DNA from: Anaerolineaceae bacterium
GTDB taxonomy: Bacteria; Chloroflexota; Anaerolineae; Promineifilales; Promineifilaceae
Direction of reading: 5' to 3'
Assembly (NCBI GenBank): GCA_002699125.1
Contig: PABI01000006.1
Span: forward strand, 1-59,436
Length of the DNA: 59,436 bases
The notes under the pieces are model-generated. The model did no database searches. It was not told where the DNA came from and was given only the letters and a program-made list of their open reading frames with translations. Every line of letters begins with the position of its first letter. Position 1 is the first letter of the stretch. A program made the position numbers and the translations under genes. Below are positions 41,708-49,879 of the stretch, piece by piece.

Positions 41708-42697
41708 ATGTCTAAAATTCGTTGGGGATTGCTCTCAACAGCTAATATTAACCGGCGGCTGATTCCGGCCATTCGCGAATCGGCCCGGGGCGAGTTGGTG
41801 GCGGTGGCCAGCCGCAGCCAGGCATCGGCCCAAGCGTATGCCCACGAGTGGGGCATTCCCCAAGCGTTTGGCAGCTACGAGGCGATGCTGGCTGCGGATG
41901 CAGTGGATGCGGTGTACATTGGCCTGCCGAACCATTTGCACGCGGAATGGTCGATCAAGGCGATGCAGCAGGGTAAGCACGTGCTGTGTGAAAAGCCATT
42001 TGCCCTGACTTTGGCTGAAGTGGATGAAATGACGGCCGTATCCCAACAAACCGGTTGTGTGCTCACCGAAGCGTTTATGTACCGGCACCACCCCCAAACC
42101 AAAATTGTGGGGGAGATGGTACAAAACGGCCGTCTCGGTCGCGTCACTGTGGTTAGAGGGGTTTTCAACTTTGCCTTTACCTCGCGAGAAAATATCCGAC
42201 TGGCACCGGAGATGGGCGGCGGCTGCCTGTGGGACATCGGCGTTTATCCGCTTAGTCTGGCCCAATACATCATGGGTGGCCCGCCACATCAGGTGTTTGG
42301 CCAGCAATGGCTGGGCGAAAGCGGCGTGGATGAAGTTTTTTCGGGACAGATGTTGTATGAAGACGGGGCAATGGCCCAAATCAGCTCATCCTTTTGCACC
42401 CCGTTCCACACTGAGGCTGAGATCATTGGCACCGAAGGGCGCATTGTGATGAATCGGCCGTTTGTGGGCCATAACGACGGTGATCGCACGCTCATGTTCT
42501 ATCCCAAAGATGGTGAGCCGGAAGAAATCGCCGTGCCGGAGAAGGAACTGTATTTAGGTGAAGTGGAAGATTTACACGCGGCGGTTTTAGACGGCCGTTC
42601 CCCTTACCTCACCCTGGAAGAAACGCGTAACCACGTCAAAACTGTCCTGGCCTTATACGAATCGGCCAAGGCTGGGCAGGTCGTGACGCTGGATTAA
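41708..42697 (+). CDS. Gfo/Idh/MocA-family oxidoreductase
   Basis: Protein of 329 residues. N-terminal NAD(P)-binding Rossmann fold (RWGLLSTANINRRL at the start), followed by the family's CEKPFAL block near residue 98 and the EAFMYRHHPQ segment carrying the likely substrate contacts. The C-terminal alpha/beta domain supplies the sheet for dimers. Members oxidise or reduce sugars and related polyols; sequence flavour is close to D-xylose or trans-dihydrodiol dehydrogenases but the substrate is not determined. ATG at 41708 follows GGAGG. Single-gene unit by position. Confidence 0.9.
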   Translation: MSKIRWGLLSTANINRRLIPAIRESARGELVAVASRSQASAQAYAHEWGIPQAFGSYEAMLAADAVDAVYIGLPNHLHAEWSIKAMQQGKHVLCEKPFALTLAEVDEMTAVSQQTGCVLTEAFMYRHHPQTKIVGEMVQNGRLGRVTVVRGVFNFAFTSRENIRLAPEMGGGCLWDIGVYPLSLAQYIMGGPPHQVFGQQWLGESGVDEVFSGQMLYEDGAMAQISSSFCTPFHTEAEIIGTEGRIVMNRPFVGHNDGDRTLMFYPKDGEPEEIAVPEKELYLGEVEDLHAAVLDGRSPYLTLEETRNHVKTVLALYESAKAGQVVTLD

Positions 42698-42701
42698 TCT
42701 A

Positions 42702-42760
42702 ACCGCGGAGGACGCAGAGTTTTTTATTTTTCTCTGAGCTCTCCGCGTTCTCCGCGGTGA
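42702..42760. repeat. ACCGCGGAG inverted repeat
   Basis: Left ACCGCGGAGGACGCAGAG and right CTCCGCGTTCTCCGCGGT form a large hairpin with a T-rich loop between two convergent genes. A sister copy is at 45588-45648. It may terminate transcription from both sides. Confidence 0.6.
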
Positions 42761-42763
42761 AAA

Positions 42764-43639
42764 TCACGGCACCTGGCAAAGTTGTTCGGCGACGGCCATA
42801 CCGTCGTTGGTGAGGGTAAGGCGGATGTGATGGTGGACGGACCGGCCGTCCATTTCAAAAATCCTCGGCACGCGGGCGGCATTGATGTAATGGATGCCGT
42901 CTCGAACCAGGTGCCAGGGGCGCTGCCCGCCGCCTTTAACGTGATGATGCATGTGTCCGGCCACGACGGCCAGCACTGTTTTTCCCTGCTGTTGGGCAAA
43001 ATCAACCGCCTGGCGCAAATCAGAATCGCCAAAGTCACCCGCTTCGGGCCAGAAATCATTGCCCCACATAGCTTCCCGACTGCTGCCCAATCCCGTTGGC
43101 CCGTTGTGCGCTAAAAAGATAAGCCTTTGGCTGGACGTCTGCTCAACAAGCTGGCAAAGTCGTGCCGCCGATTCGGCCATCGTGCTGATGCCAAACTGGC
43201 GCTGTTGCTGCGGTTGACAGTGTAAAACAGAACCACCCATAGCAAACGGCCGTGCCACCACCACCGCCACATCCTCCCGCCCCGGCACTGGATGCGCCGA
43301 GTAACCACCCACCTGCACCCGACCCAGCGCCCGCTGCCACTGTCGCAGGCGGCGCGGCTGTCCCCAGGCCAGCCAGCGGCGCAGGCGGGACCACTGCTTG
43401 ATTTCAGCCAAAAGCTGCGGCGCGGTGAGCGTGTCGTGGTTGCCGGGAATGATGAGGGCGGGCTTGTCCAGCCGGGCCATCTGCCGCGCCACGGCCAGTC
43501 CTTCATGGTGCCAATAGTTGGCCAGATCACCAGTGAAGAGCAGCAAATCGTAATCAGATTGGTTGAACTGGGTAACATCGTGCCGGTTAAATTGGCGATG
43601 GACATCCCCAATGATGCCAATGTGGGTAGTTGCGTTCAT
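42764..43639 (-). CDS. calcineurin-like metallophosphoesterase
   Basis: Protein of 291 residues. Metal-binding motifs in order: GDVHRQF near the start, FTGDLANYWHH (about 38), PGNHDTL (about 66), FLAHNGP and VAGHMHHH (about 225). The set is complete for a two-metal phosphoesterase, acting on phosphodiesters or phosphoproteins. No signal peptide, so cytoplasmic. ATG at 43639 chosen over an in-frame TTG three codons upstream; neither has a good ribosome site. Convergent with the oxidoreductase gene. Confidence 0.88.
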   Translation of the reverse strand: MNATTHIGIIGDVHRQFNRHDVTQFNQSDYDLLLFTGDLANYWHHEGLAVARQMARLDKPALIIPGNHDTLTAPQLLAEIKQWSRLRRWLAWGQPRRLRQWQRALGRVQVGGYSAHPVPGREDVAVVVARPFAMGGSVLHCQPQQQRQFGISTMAESAARLCQLVEQTSSQRLIFLAHNGPTGLGSSREAMWGNDFWPEAGDFGDSDLRQAVDFAQQQGKTVLAVVAGHMHHHVKGGGQRPWHLVRDGIHYINAARVPRIFEMDGRSVHHHIRLTLTNDGMAVAEQLCQVP

Positions 43640-43682
43640 GGCGTGCAATTATGGCACAGGTTCCGCTAAATGGCGGCATTTT

Positions 43683-43777
43683 TTGACGCAAAGGCTTGTC
43701 CTGAGCATCGTCGAAGGAATGCAAAGGGCCGAAAGGCGCAAAGTTGATTTCTTTGCTTCTTTGCGCCTTTGCGTCAA
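43683..43777. repeat. TTGACGCAAAGG inverted repeat with a nested CTTGTCCTGAGC element
   Basis: TTGACGCAAAGG and CCTTTGCGTCAA form the ends. Between them lies GGCTTGTCCTGAGCATCGTC, similar to an element at about 21170-21196. The TGA stop of the peroxiredoxin-like gene (43774-43776) is part of the right arm. Confidence 0.55.
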
Positions 43778-44319
43778 TATTTTTTCTGGACGACTTGAAG
43801 CAGTTCGGCGATAGACGGCCGATCCACCGGATCGCGGCTGGGGTGGGCTAACTGGAGACGGCCGTTCCCGTCCACCACAAAATCGCCACCAAGCTGATGC
43901 GTATCGCCACGGTCACCCAGCGTCTCCCGCCCTTGCAGCCTGGCTTGGAGATAGTAGAGCAAATTCCGCGGGCTCCAGGCGCGCAACACAGAACTTTCCA
44001 GCCCGTAGGCACGATACGCTTTCCGTTCCTGATCAAGCAAAAAAGGAAAAGGGGATTCGGTTTCTTGCAGCCAGATTTTGGACCAATACTCGGTGCCAAA
44101 AGAAACGGTGACGATTTGCACATTGGCTGCGCGGAACTGTTCGTGGTGGGCCACAACCTGGGCCACATGATCGCGGCAGGGCAGTCAGGCCAGGTGGCGC
44201 AGGAAGATGAGCAGGGCGGAACGGCCGTCTCCCCAAAAAGATGAAAGGGGAACGGCCGTTCCTGCCAAGGTTTTCAAAGTCACGTCCGGCGCAAGTTGTC
44301 CTTGTTGCAATTTGGGCAT
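43774..44319 (-). CDS. peroxiredoxin-like protein (AhpC-TSA_2/SelU-type) with predicted selenocysteine
   Basis: Read through one in-frame TGA (44185-44187, codon 45), the gene gives 181 residues: ATG at 44319 with AGGAG 5 bases upstream, APDVTLKTLAG as the thioredoxin-fold start, LLIFLRHLA, then U-L-P-C-RDHVAQ, then VTVSFGTEYW and a normal C-terminus. The TGA sits where family members have the first Cys of CxxC, giving UxxC. The 21 bases at 44146-44166 fold as a SECIS-like hairpin about 18 bases after the TGA. It should reduce peroxides or disulfides with a selenol. Standard gene callers split it into an upstream fragment and a 130-residue remnant. A nonsense mutation or sequencing error remains possible, but codon use and motifs are intact on both sides. 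Confidence 0.75.
44146..44187 (-). promoter_or_regulatory. UGA codon and candidate bacterial SECIS element
   Basis: After the TGA come 18 bases, then GTGGCC-CAGGTTGT-GGCC-C-AC: a six-pair stem with one bulged C and an eight-base loop containing GGTT. Spacing and loop fit the general bacterial SECIS pattern. The call is by eye, not by folding. Confidence 0.5.
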
Positions 44320-44426
44320 GGTCTCTCCTAAAAATAAAAAGCGGAACACAGAGTTACACGGAGGAGACACAGAGCCTCGCAGAGAATTTAAAGAAATCTG
44401 CGGAATCTGCGAAATCTGCGGATAAA

Positions 44427-45029
44427 TTAAGTAAGATGGCGAATGGCCCAGAGTAGCCGCTGCAAAATCGTGACGACTACCAGCAGCCCCATCAGGCCAA
44501 ACAGCCAGGCCAACACGCTGGGGAAAAAGATGAAAGCGGTATAAAAAATGATCGTTTCCGTACCGCCAATGAGCCCCGCGGGCATGGTGACCGCGGTGAG
44601 GCGATCGGCGTGTTGGTGCGTGCGCTTTTCTAGAATGGCCGCCAGGTACATCCATGACGCGCCGTTGACATAGAAGGTGCAGAGCAGGAAGATAAGGCTG
44701 TAAGTAACGGCCGTATCCATCCGCCCCAACGCCAAGCCCACGGGAACGGCCGCATACACCACAAAATCAATGATGATGTCCAGGTAGCCACCAAAGTCGC
44801 TCTGGGCACTGTTTATACGCGCCACCGCGCCATCCAAAGCATCAAACACCCGGTTGAAAAACCAGAGCAGGAAACCCAGCCAATAGGCTTGCTGCCACAA
44901 GGCAATTGCCGCCCCCACGCCTACAATCAGTCCCAGCACAGAAAATAGCCAGGGTGGAATCGCCCGCAGCGGTTGGGCCATCGGGTGAAAAACATTGTCC
45001 TTCACCAGGCGCATCCGTTCATCAAACAT
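44427..45029 (-). CDS. CDP-alcohol phosphatidyltransferase family protein
   Basis: Integral membrane protein of 200 residues with about five to six helices. The family signature DGx2ARx8Gx3Dx3D is complete (ALDGAVARINSAQSDFGG then YLDIIIDF, about 65-90). These enzymes join a CDP-activated lipid and an alcohol to make phospholipids or related lipids; the alcohol cannot be read from sequence. ATG at 45029 overlaps the upstream gene's stop by 8 bases, so the two are coupled. Confidence 0.87.
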   Translation of the reverse strand: MFDERMRLVKDNVFHPMAQPLRAIPPWLFSVLGLIVGVGAAIALWQQAYWLGFLLWFFNRVFDALDGAVARINSAQSDFGGYLDIIIDFVVYAAVPVGLALGRMDTAVTYSLIFLLCTFYVNGASWMYLAAILEKRTHQHADRLTAVTMPAGLIGGTETIIFYTAFIFFPSVLAWLFGLMGLLVVVTILQRLLWAIRHLT

Positions 45030-45579
45030 CAATCGGTTCCCTTTTGGCGCTGACGCGCTGAAGAATTAAATACCCAATTAGCAGCAAATCCAGCAAATGC
45101 TCAATCAGGCGGAAAATGCGACCACCGTGCTGCGGATCCCAGTAGCTAAGGGGCGACAGAAAACGCTTGTGCCAATCGAGCGGAAACAGCAGCACCGGGC
45201 CATCATCGGCGTGAGTGAAGATGTCTACGGCCGTATGCAACCCACAGCCCAAAGCAAACCAGAGCAGCCAGCGGCGGCGCAGCAAAACGCCCAGCAGCGC
45301 CAATCCAAACAGCGGCAGCGGCGCGTGCAGGCTGTTATGGGCCGCAATCCACCACGGATTGTTAAAGTAAAGCTCGTTGTAAGTTGGGCTGCACCGCGTT
45401 TTGTCTGGAAGATGAGGGCGAACGTAGCGGCGGTCCACCACGTAACCCAAACTCAAAAGCGTCAGCGGCAAGTCCGGTGCCACCGAACCTGCCAGCAAGC
45501 CAGATACAGCGTCCCGGTTGTCAATCCTGGCGGCTTTTTGGAGAACGGCCGTTATCAAAAAGTGTGAATACGTCTGCAT
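45022..45579 (-). CDS. membrane metal-dependent hydrolase-like protein (YdjM/DUF457-like)
   Basis: Protein of 185 residues. His-rich motifs expected for metal binding: TYSHFLI at the start, SVAPDLPL (about 33), AHNSLHAPL (about 80) and GLHTAVDIFTHADDG (about 112-126), interleaved with four hydrophobic segments. This matches the inner-membrane metal-dependent hydrolase family typified by YdjM; its reaction is not established. Coupled to the CDP-alcohol transferase gene, which hints at a lipid-related role. Confidence 0.72.
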   Translation of the reverse strand: MQTYSHFLITAVLQKAARIDNRDAVSGLLAGSVAPDLPLTLLSLGYVVDRRYVRPHLPDKTRCSPTYNELYFNNPWWIAAHNSLHAPLPLFGLALLGVLLRRRWLLWFALGCGLHTAVDIFTHADDGPVLLFPLDWHKRFLSPLSYWDPQHGGRIFRLIEHLLDLLLIGYLILQRVSAKREPIDV

Positions 45580-45587
45580 AATTTTTT

Positions 45588-45648
45588 ACCGCGGAGAGCG
45601 CGGAGAACGCTGAGTTTTTTCTCAATTCCTCTCCGCGTTCTCCGCGGT
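45588..45648. repeat. ACCGCGGAG inverted repeat, second copy
   Basis: ACCGCGGAGAGCGCGGAGAA on the left, CTCCGCGTTCTCCGCGGT on the right, T-rich loop. The right half is identical to that of the copy at 42702-42760. Confidence 0.65.
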
Positions 45649-45655
45649 TCGTTTC

Positions 45656-47356
45656 TCATTGCCGCCTTCGGAACTTTTGTTTGTGCTGCCAGTTAAGCGT
45701 CGGCCGTGCATAGCGCAGCTTTTCTTTGGCCCCATACATTAACAAATCCCACATCGTCAGATCACCAAAGAAGTGCTTTTTGTACGCGCCGGAGCGCATA
45801 AACCCTTCACCCGGCTTCAGCAGACTGAGGCGGATTTTGTTTTTAGGCAGGTACGTTTTGCCATCCAGCAGGGGCACAAACGGATCGGCAATCCAGGAAA
45901 GATTGCGGAAAATTTGGTTGATTTCAGTCACGGTGTGATTTACGGCCGTTTCGTCATGCGGATCAGCTTGTTCAATGAGCGTATCAACCTTGTCCGCCAC
46001 CTCATCAAACTCCGAGTAGCCGCCTCCCACCAACTTTAGCGTCACCAACTGGTCATAATAATCCCGGCGGCTGTAATTTGCCTGCATCGCTTGGGCACGC
46101 ATCATGTTGAGTTTCACTAGCTCCGTGTACGCGCCTAGCAGCCACATCACGCTGTACACCTGCCACAATTTGTAGTTGCCAAACGAACGGTAGCTGTTGG
46201 CGATCAGCCGGTCGGCCGCGCAGACAAAGTTGTGGGTGACGGTCTGCAAATCGGCAAAGGCGGCGGCGGAGTAGTCGCCGCTTTTTTCAGCTTGCAATAG
46301 TTGGTGAGCTAGGATGAAAACGGCCGTTAACGAACTATACAATCCCTTCGAGTACAGCGGATCGATAAACCCGGCGGCATGCCCCAACAGCGCCCAGCGA
46401 TCGCCCACCACCTGGCGCGTGTTATATTGCAAGCGATCAGCCCGTACCCAGTTGCGCACCGCCTGCGCGCCGGCAAACTGGGCGGCAATGTTGGGAAACT
46501 GCTCAATAAAGCTAAAAAACTCTTCTTCCGGGGTAAGATCGGGGCATGGCGGATAGTGACGCGGGTCCAGCAGCAGCCCCACGCTGCACAGCGGGTTGGT
46601 CGACTCGGCGTAGTTATTGAAAGGAATCACCCAAAGCCAGCCGCCCGCAAACAGATGGTGCAGCGTACCTTCGGCCATGGGAAAGGGCAAATCGTAATCG
46701 GATTGAACCTGATTGGCGCGGGCGTGGCCGGGCATGTTGATCATGTGGGTGAACATGCCGCGCGAATGGGTTTGCAGATTAAAATCCCGCTCGCCAAACT
46801 TCTGCGCCAAAATGGAGCGAAAACCACCGGCATCCACCACGTATTTTGCCGTCACCGGCTCGCCTTTAGCCGGAACGATGGTGACGTGGTCGGGGTGGAT
46901 GGTGACGTCTTGCACGGCCGTATTTTGCCGAACCTGTGCGCCGTAGGAAACGGCCGTGCTCATCATGAAGTAATCTGTGTCCTGCCGATACAGGTGCAAC
47001 TCGTGGCCATGCGGCTCCTTGGGAATAATCGCCTGGAGCGTGTGCTGCGGATTGTGTCGCTGCCCTTTTTCATGGTGCAAAAAGCCAAAATGGCGCTTGA
47101 TGCCGTGCGTGGTTCCGGCAAACGCCAGGAAATTCTCTGTGCTGAAGTAGGCCAGCTCCGGCACGTCGTAAAAATGGGCCAGCGCCCGCATCATCTCCGA
47201 CGTCTCCAAAATGAGCGATTCGCCAATGGCAAAACGCGGGTGCGACCTGGCCTCGAAGATAACTACCCTCTGCCCGTGCCGCGCCAAAATCGTCCCCAGC
47301 GCACTTCCGCTAATGCCGGAGCCAATGATAGCAATGTCAAAATCAGTTTGTATCAT
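45656..47356 (-). CDS. flavin-dependent oxidoreductase of the halogenase family
   Basis: Protein of 566 residues. FAD-binding GSGISGSALG at 12-21, FEAR at about 34, GESL at 45-48, and a GD-type FAD motif (GDRWALLGHAAGFIDPLYSKG, about 315-335; first 20 residues decisive). It also has GWLWVIP at 239-245, which fits the GWxWxIP signature of FADH2-dependent halogenases and distinguishes them from plain monooxygenases. It may halogenate an unknown acceptor or be a divergent reductase. The last 150 residues are unlike PrnA-type enzymes. No flavin reductase or biosynthetic cluster adjoins it. Confidence 0.75.
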   Translation of the reverse strand: MIQTDFDIAIIGSGISGSALGTILARHGQRVVIFEARSHPRFAIGESLILETSEMMRALAHFYDVPELAYFSTENFLAFAGTTHGIKRHFGFLHHEKGQRHNPQHTLQAIIPKEPHGHELHLYRQDTDYFMMSTAVSYGAQVRQNTAVQDVTIHPDHVTIVPAKGEPVTAKYVVDAGGFRSILAQKFGERDFNLQTHSRGMFTHMINMPGHARANQVQSDYDLPFPMAEGTLHHLFAGGWLWVIPFNNYAESTNPLCSVGLLLDPRHYPPCPDLTPEEEFFSFIEQFPNIAAQFAGAQAVRNWVRADRLQYNTRQVVGDRWALLGHAAGFIDPLYSKGLYSSLTAVFILAHQLLQAEKSGDYSAAAFADLQTVTHNFVCAADRLIANSYRSFGNYKLWQVYSVMWLLGAYTELVKLNMMRAQAMQANYSRRDYYDQLVTLKLVGGGYSEFDEVADKVDTLIEQADPHDETAVNHTVTEINQIFRNLSWIADPFVPLLDGKTYLPKNKIRLSLLKPGEGFMRSGAYKKHFFGDLTMWDLLMYGAKEKLRYARPTLNWQHKQKFRRRQ

Positions 47357-47388
47357 GCCGGTTTCCTCTTCACCGTATTACCCTCACT

Positions 47389-47503
47389 TGTCATTCTGAA
47401 TGAAGCGCAGCGCAATGAAGAATCCCTTCGGAGACAATCCTACATCAGCCATGTCCGCGAAAAATAAGGTCCGTAAGGATGCTTCGTTTCACTCAGCATG
47501 ACA
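47389..47503. repeat. MITE-like element with TGTCATnCTGA termini, second copy
   Basis: Begins TGTCATTCTGAATGAAGCGC and ends with the inverted CACTCAGCATGACA. Length 115 bp against 118 bp for the copy at 6616-6733. Confidence 0.55.
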
Positions 47504-47510
47504 AAATAAG

Positions 47511-48266
47511 CTACCGCTGATCATACCAATAGCCCAGCAGGCGGGAACCGAGCCAGCGTACAATCGCTTTAGGCAGTAAATAGTGCAACCCAAACAAAAT
47601 CACAGCTAAAAAATTAGAGACGAATAACCCCCCCAGAGAAAAGAAGCCAATGTCACCTTTTCGGCCAGACGTGATGACAGGATGACGGTGCAGGACAGTA
47701 AATTTTTTGTTTTGTTTACGGCCGTACCGTTTCAACCGAATCACAAAATCGATCTCCTCATAGGCATACAGATCGGTGCTAAAGCCGCCAACTGCCTCAA
47801 AAGCATCTCGCTGCACCAGCAAATACGCCCCGCCGCTCCAGTTAAACAGCCGGAAAAGCGGATTGAGCCGTTCCATGCGCAGCTTGTTGAACATCGTACC
47901 GCCCACCACCTCCACTGTCGTGCCACAGCCAATAAACTGCCCCTCACGAACCACGTTCAGCGTCTCGGCCATGAGGTCTGGCGTTGGGTATGAATCGGCA
48001 TCAATGAACAGCAGCCACTCACCTTTGGCAATGCTTGCCCCACTGTTCCGTGCTCTGGCGATTTGGTTGACAGGTTCAAAGATGACCGTTGCTCCCATTT
48101 CTGTGGCGATTACGGCCGTTCTATCCGATGAGTTGTTGTCACAAACAATAAGTTCCCAGATGATTCCCTGGCATTCGTTTTCCTTGAAAGCCTGTTGAAT
48201 TCGTTCCAGCGTCTGCCGCAAGAATTCCGCTTCGTTGTACGCCGGAACAACCACCGAGATTAACAT
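47511..48266 (-). CDS. family 2 glycosyltransferase
   Basis: Protein of 251 residues with a GT-A fold: ISVVVPAYNEAEFL at the start, VCDNNSSDRTA (about 45), the metal-binding IDADSYP (about 90), and later YAYEEIDFVIR, the ED-type catalytic region. One or two hydrophobic helices near the C-terminus suggest membrane association. It uses a nucleotide-sugar to extend a glycan or lipid-linked sugar. ATG at 48266 chosen; an in-frame ATG at 48284 lies within a short dispersed palindrome, so start is uncertain. Confidence 0.88.
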   Translation of the reverse strand: MLISVVVPAYNEAEFLRQTLERIQQAFKENECQGIIWELIVCDNNSSDRTAVIATEMGATVIFEPVNQIARARNSGASIAKGEWLLFIDADSYPTPDLMAETLNVVREGQFIGCGTTVEVVGGTMFNKLRMERLNPLFRLFNWSGGAYLLVQRDAFEAVGGFSTDLYAYEEIDFVIRLKRYGRKQNKKFTVLHRHPVITSGRKGDIGFFSLGGLFVSNFLAVILFGLHYLLPKAIVRWLGSRLLGYWYDQR

Positions 48267-48279
48267 TCGATCTTCAACT

Positions 48280-48305
48280 GTCATTCCTGCGCAGGCAGGA
48301 ATCCA
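48280..48305. repeat. ATTCCTGC palindrome
   Basis: ATTCCTGC and GCAGGAAT around a four-base loop, preceded by TGTC. A widespread intergenic repeat type. It overlaps the more distal possible start codon of the GT2 gene. Confidence 0.55.
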
Positions 48306-48315
48306 GCCTATAGTC

Positions 48316-49830
48316 CTACCGTCGCCAGCGCAGCCACGTTTTGAACACTTTGGCCACCAGCGGCGTCAGGCGGGTGCGGTTCCAGGCATCGGCCGTTTTC
48401 TTGATGACCTCGGCCTGGGTTGGGTACGGATGGATCGTTTGTGACAGCATGCCTAACCCTTTGCCGGCCATCATCGCCGTGGTGATTTCACTAATCGTCT
48501 CCCCGGCATGGCGGCCAATCATCGTCGCCCCCAGGATTTTATCTGTTCCTTCCTTCACGTAAATCTTCACAAAGCCGTCCTCCCCGTCGGTCCGGCCTCG
48601 GTCTGTCTCTTGAATTTTGGTGGTGAAGGTCGTTATCGAGATGCCCTGCTCCTCTGCCTCGTAATCAAATAAGCCTACGTGCGCAATTTCAGGGTCGGTA
48701 AAAACTGTCCAGGGAATAATCAGGCCACTATACTTTTTGCGGCCGAAAAAGAACGCATTTTGGATCACCATTCGCGCTGTGGCATCGGCCGTGTGAGTAA
48801 ACATCGCCGGAATGGCCACGTCGCCCGCGCCAAAAATGTCTGGGTTGGTGGTTTGCAGCCGGTCGTTAACGGTAAGCCTCTTCTTACTATATTCTACGCC
48901 AGCCACTTCCAATTTTAGCCCCTCAACGTTAGGTTGACGGCCTGCCGCCAGCAAAATCTCATCAACCGCCAACGTTTGGGTTTGGCCCTGGTGCTCAAAC
49001 GTAATGACTTTCTCCGCGCCAACCAGCTCGACTTTTTCTGTTTTGCTTTCCAGGTAAAACTGCACCCCATCTGCTTCCAGCGCACCACGCACCAGGGCAA
49101 TCCCTTCCGGGTCGCGCAGCCCCCCGATGGTGGGCAGCAGCTCAATCACGGTCACCCGGCTGCCAAAGCGGGCAAACGCCTGGGCCATCTCCGACCCAAT
49201 TGGCCCCGCTCCGATGATGGCTAAGCGATTCGGCCGTTTCGTGAGCTCAAAGACGCCTTCGTTGGTGATGTAACCCGCCTCAGCTAATCCGGGAATGGGA
49301 ACATCCGCCGCCCGCGAACCGGTGGCAATGACGGCTTTGCTGAACTCGATGGGTCGGCCGTCCACCGCAAACGTGTTCTTGCCCGTAAACTGCCCATCTC
49401 CCAGATACAAGTCGATCCCCAGATCGCTAAACCGTTTAGCCGAATCATGAAAGCTGATGTCGGACCGAACCCGGCGCATCCGCGCCATCACGGCGGCAAA
49501 ATCAACTTCTATCTCACCGCCTACATGCACGCCCACATCCGCCGCCCGGCGAATCTCGCCAACTGCTTTGGCCGAGCGCAAAATGGTTTTGGAGGGCACA
49601 CAGCCGGCCACCAGACAATCGCCGCCCAGCAGATGCTTCTCTACCAGCGCCACTTTGGCCCCGATGCCCGCGGCCCCGGCCGCCGCTACCAATCCGGCCG
49701 ATCCCCCGCCAATGACCAGGAGATTGTAACGGCCGTCCGGCGTCGGGTTCTGCCAATCAGCCGGATGGGCATTTTTGACCATAATTTCATTGTATTCATC
49801 AAAGGGGGGAACTTTTATTTCCGCAATCAT
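48316..49830 (-). CDS. mercuric-reductase-like FAD pyridine nucleotide-disulfide oxidoreductase
   Basis: Protein of 504 residues. FAD-binding VIGGGSAGL at 39-47, redox disulfide GGDCLVAGCVPSK with Cys72 and Cys77, NAD(P)-binding IGAGPIGSE (about 213), second FAD motif FGAGDVA, and the dimer domain with the active-site HPYPTQAE. The Cys spacing and length match MerA-like and dihydrolipoamide-dehydrogenase-like enzymes. The C-terminal Cys pair of true MerA is absent, so mercury is unlikely; a general NAD(P)H-disulfide or quinone activity is more probable. ATG at 49830 has AGGAG at the right distance. Downstream of the TVP38 gene, as in many genomes. Confidence 0.88.
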   Translation of the reverse strand: MIAEIKVPPFDEYNEIMVKNAHPADWQNPTPDGRYNLLVIGGGSAGLVAAAGAAGIGAKVALVEKHLLGGDCLVAGCVPSKTILRSAKAVGEIRRAADVGVHVGGEIEVDFAAVMARMRRVRSDISFHDSAKRFSDLGIDLYLGDGQFTGKNTFAVDGRPIEFSKAVIATGSRAADVPIPGLAEAGYITNEGVFELTKRPNRLAIIGAGPIGSEMAQAFARFGSRVTVIELLPTIGGLRDPEGIALVRGALEADGVQFYLESKTEKVELVGAEKVITFEHQGQTQTLAVDEILLAAGRQPNVEGLKLEVAGVEYSKKRLTVNDRLQTTNPDIFGAGDVAIPAMFTHTADATARMVIQNAFFFGRKKYSGLIIPWTVFTDPEIAHVGLFDYEAEEQGISITTFTTKIQETDRGRTDGEDGFVKIYVKEGTDKILGATMIGRHAGETISEITTAMMAGKGLGMLSQTIHPYPTQAEVIKKTADAWNRTRLTPLVAKVFKTWLRWRR

Positions 49831-49851
49831 GCATGCAACTCCTAAAACCAT

Positions 49852-49879
49852 GTAGGGCAATTTTGCAAAATTGCCCTAC
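49852..49879. repeat. perfect 28-bp palindrome GTAGGGCAATTTTG
   Basis: Fourteen-base arms with no loop. On the minus strand its TAG is the stop codon of the TVP38-like gene. It lies 22 bases before the start of the following flavoenzyme gene. Confidence 0.75.

Noticed and set aside
43774..44166. Stand-alone 130-residue peroxiredoxin fragment starting at GTG 44166
   Set aside because: The frame continues upstream through the TGA to a good start, and the fragment lacks the first half of the thioredoxin fold. Reading as one gene explains the data better.
44185..44655. Minus-strand frame of 156 codons ending at the TGA, overlapping the lipid-synthesis gene
   Set aside because: Only the last 44 codons resemble protein; the rest is antisense to the CDP-alcohol transferase and an intergenic repeat.
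48316..49830. Assignment as true mercuric reductase
   Set aside because: The redox pair is present, but the C-terminal mercury-binding cysteines and a mer operon are missing.
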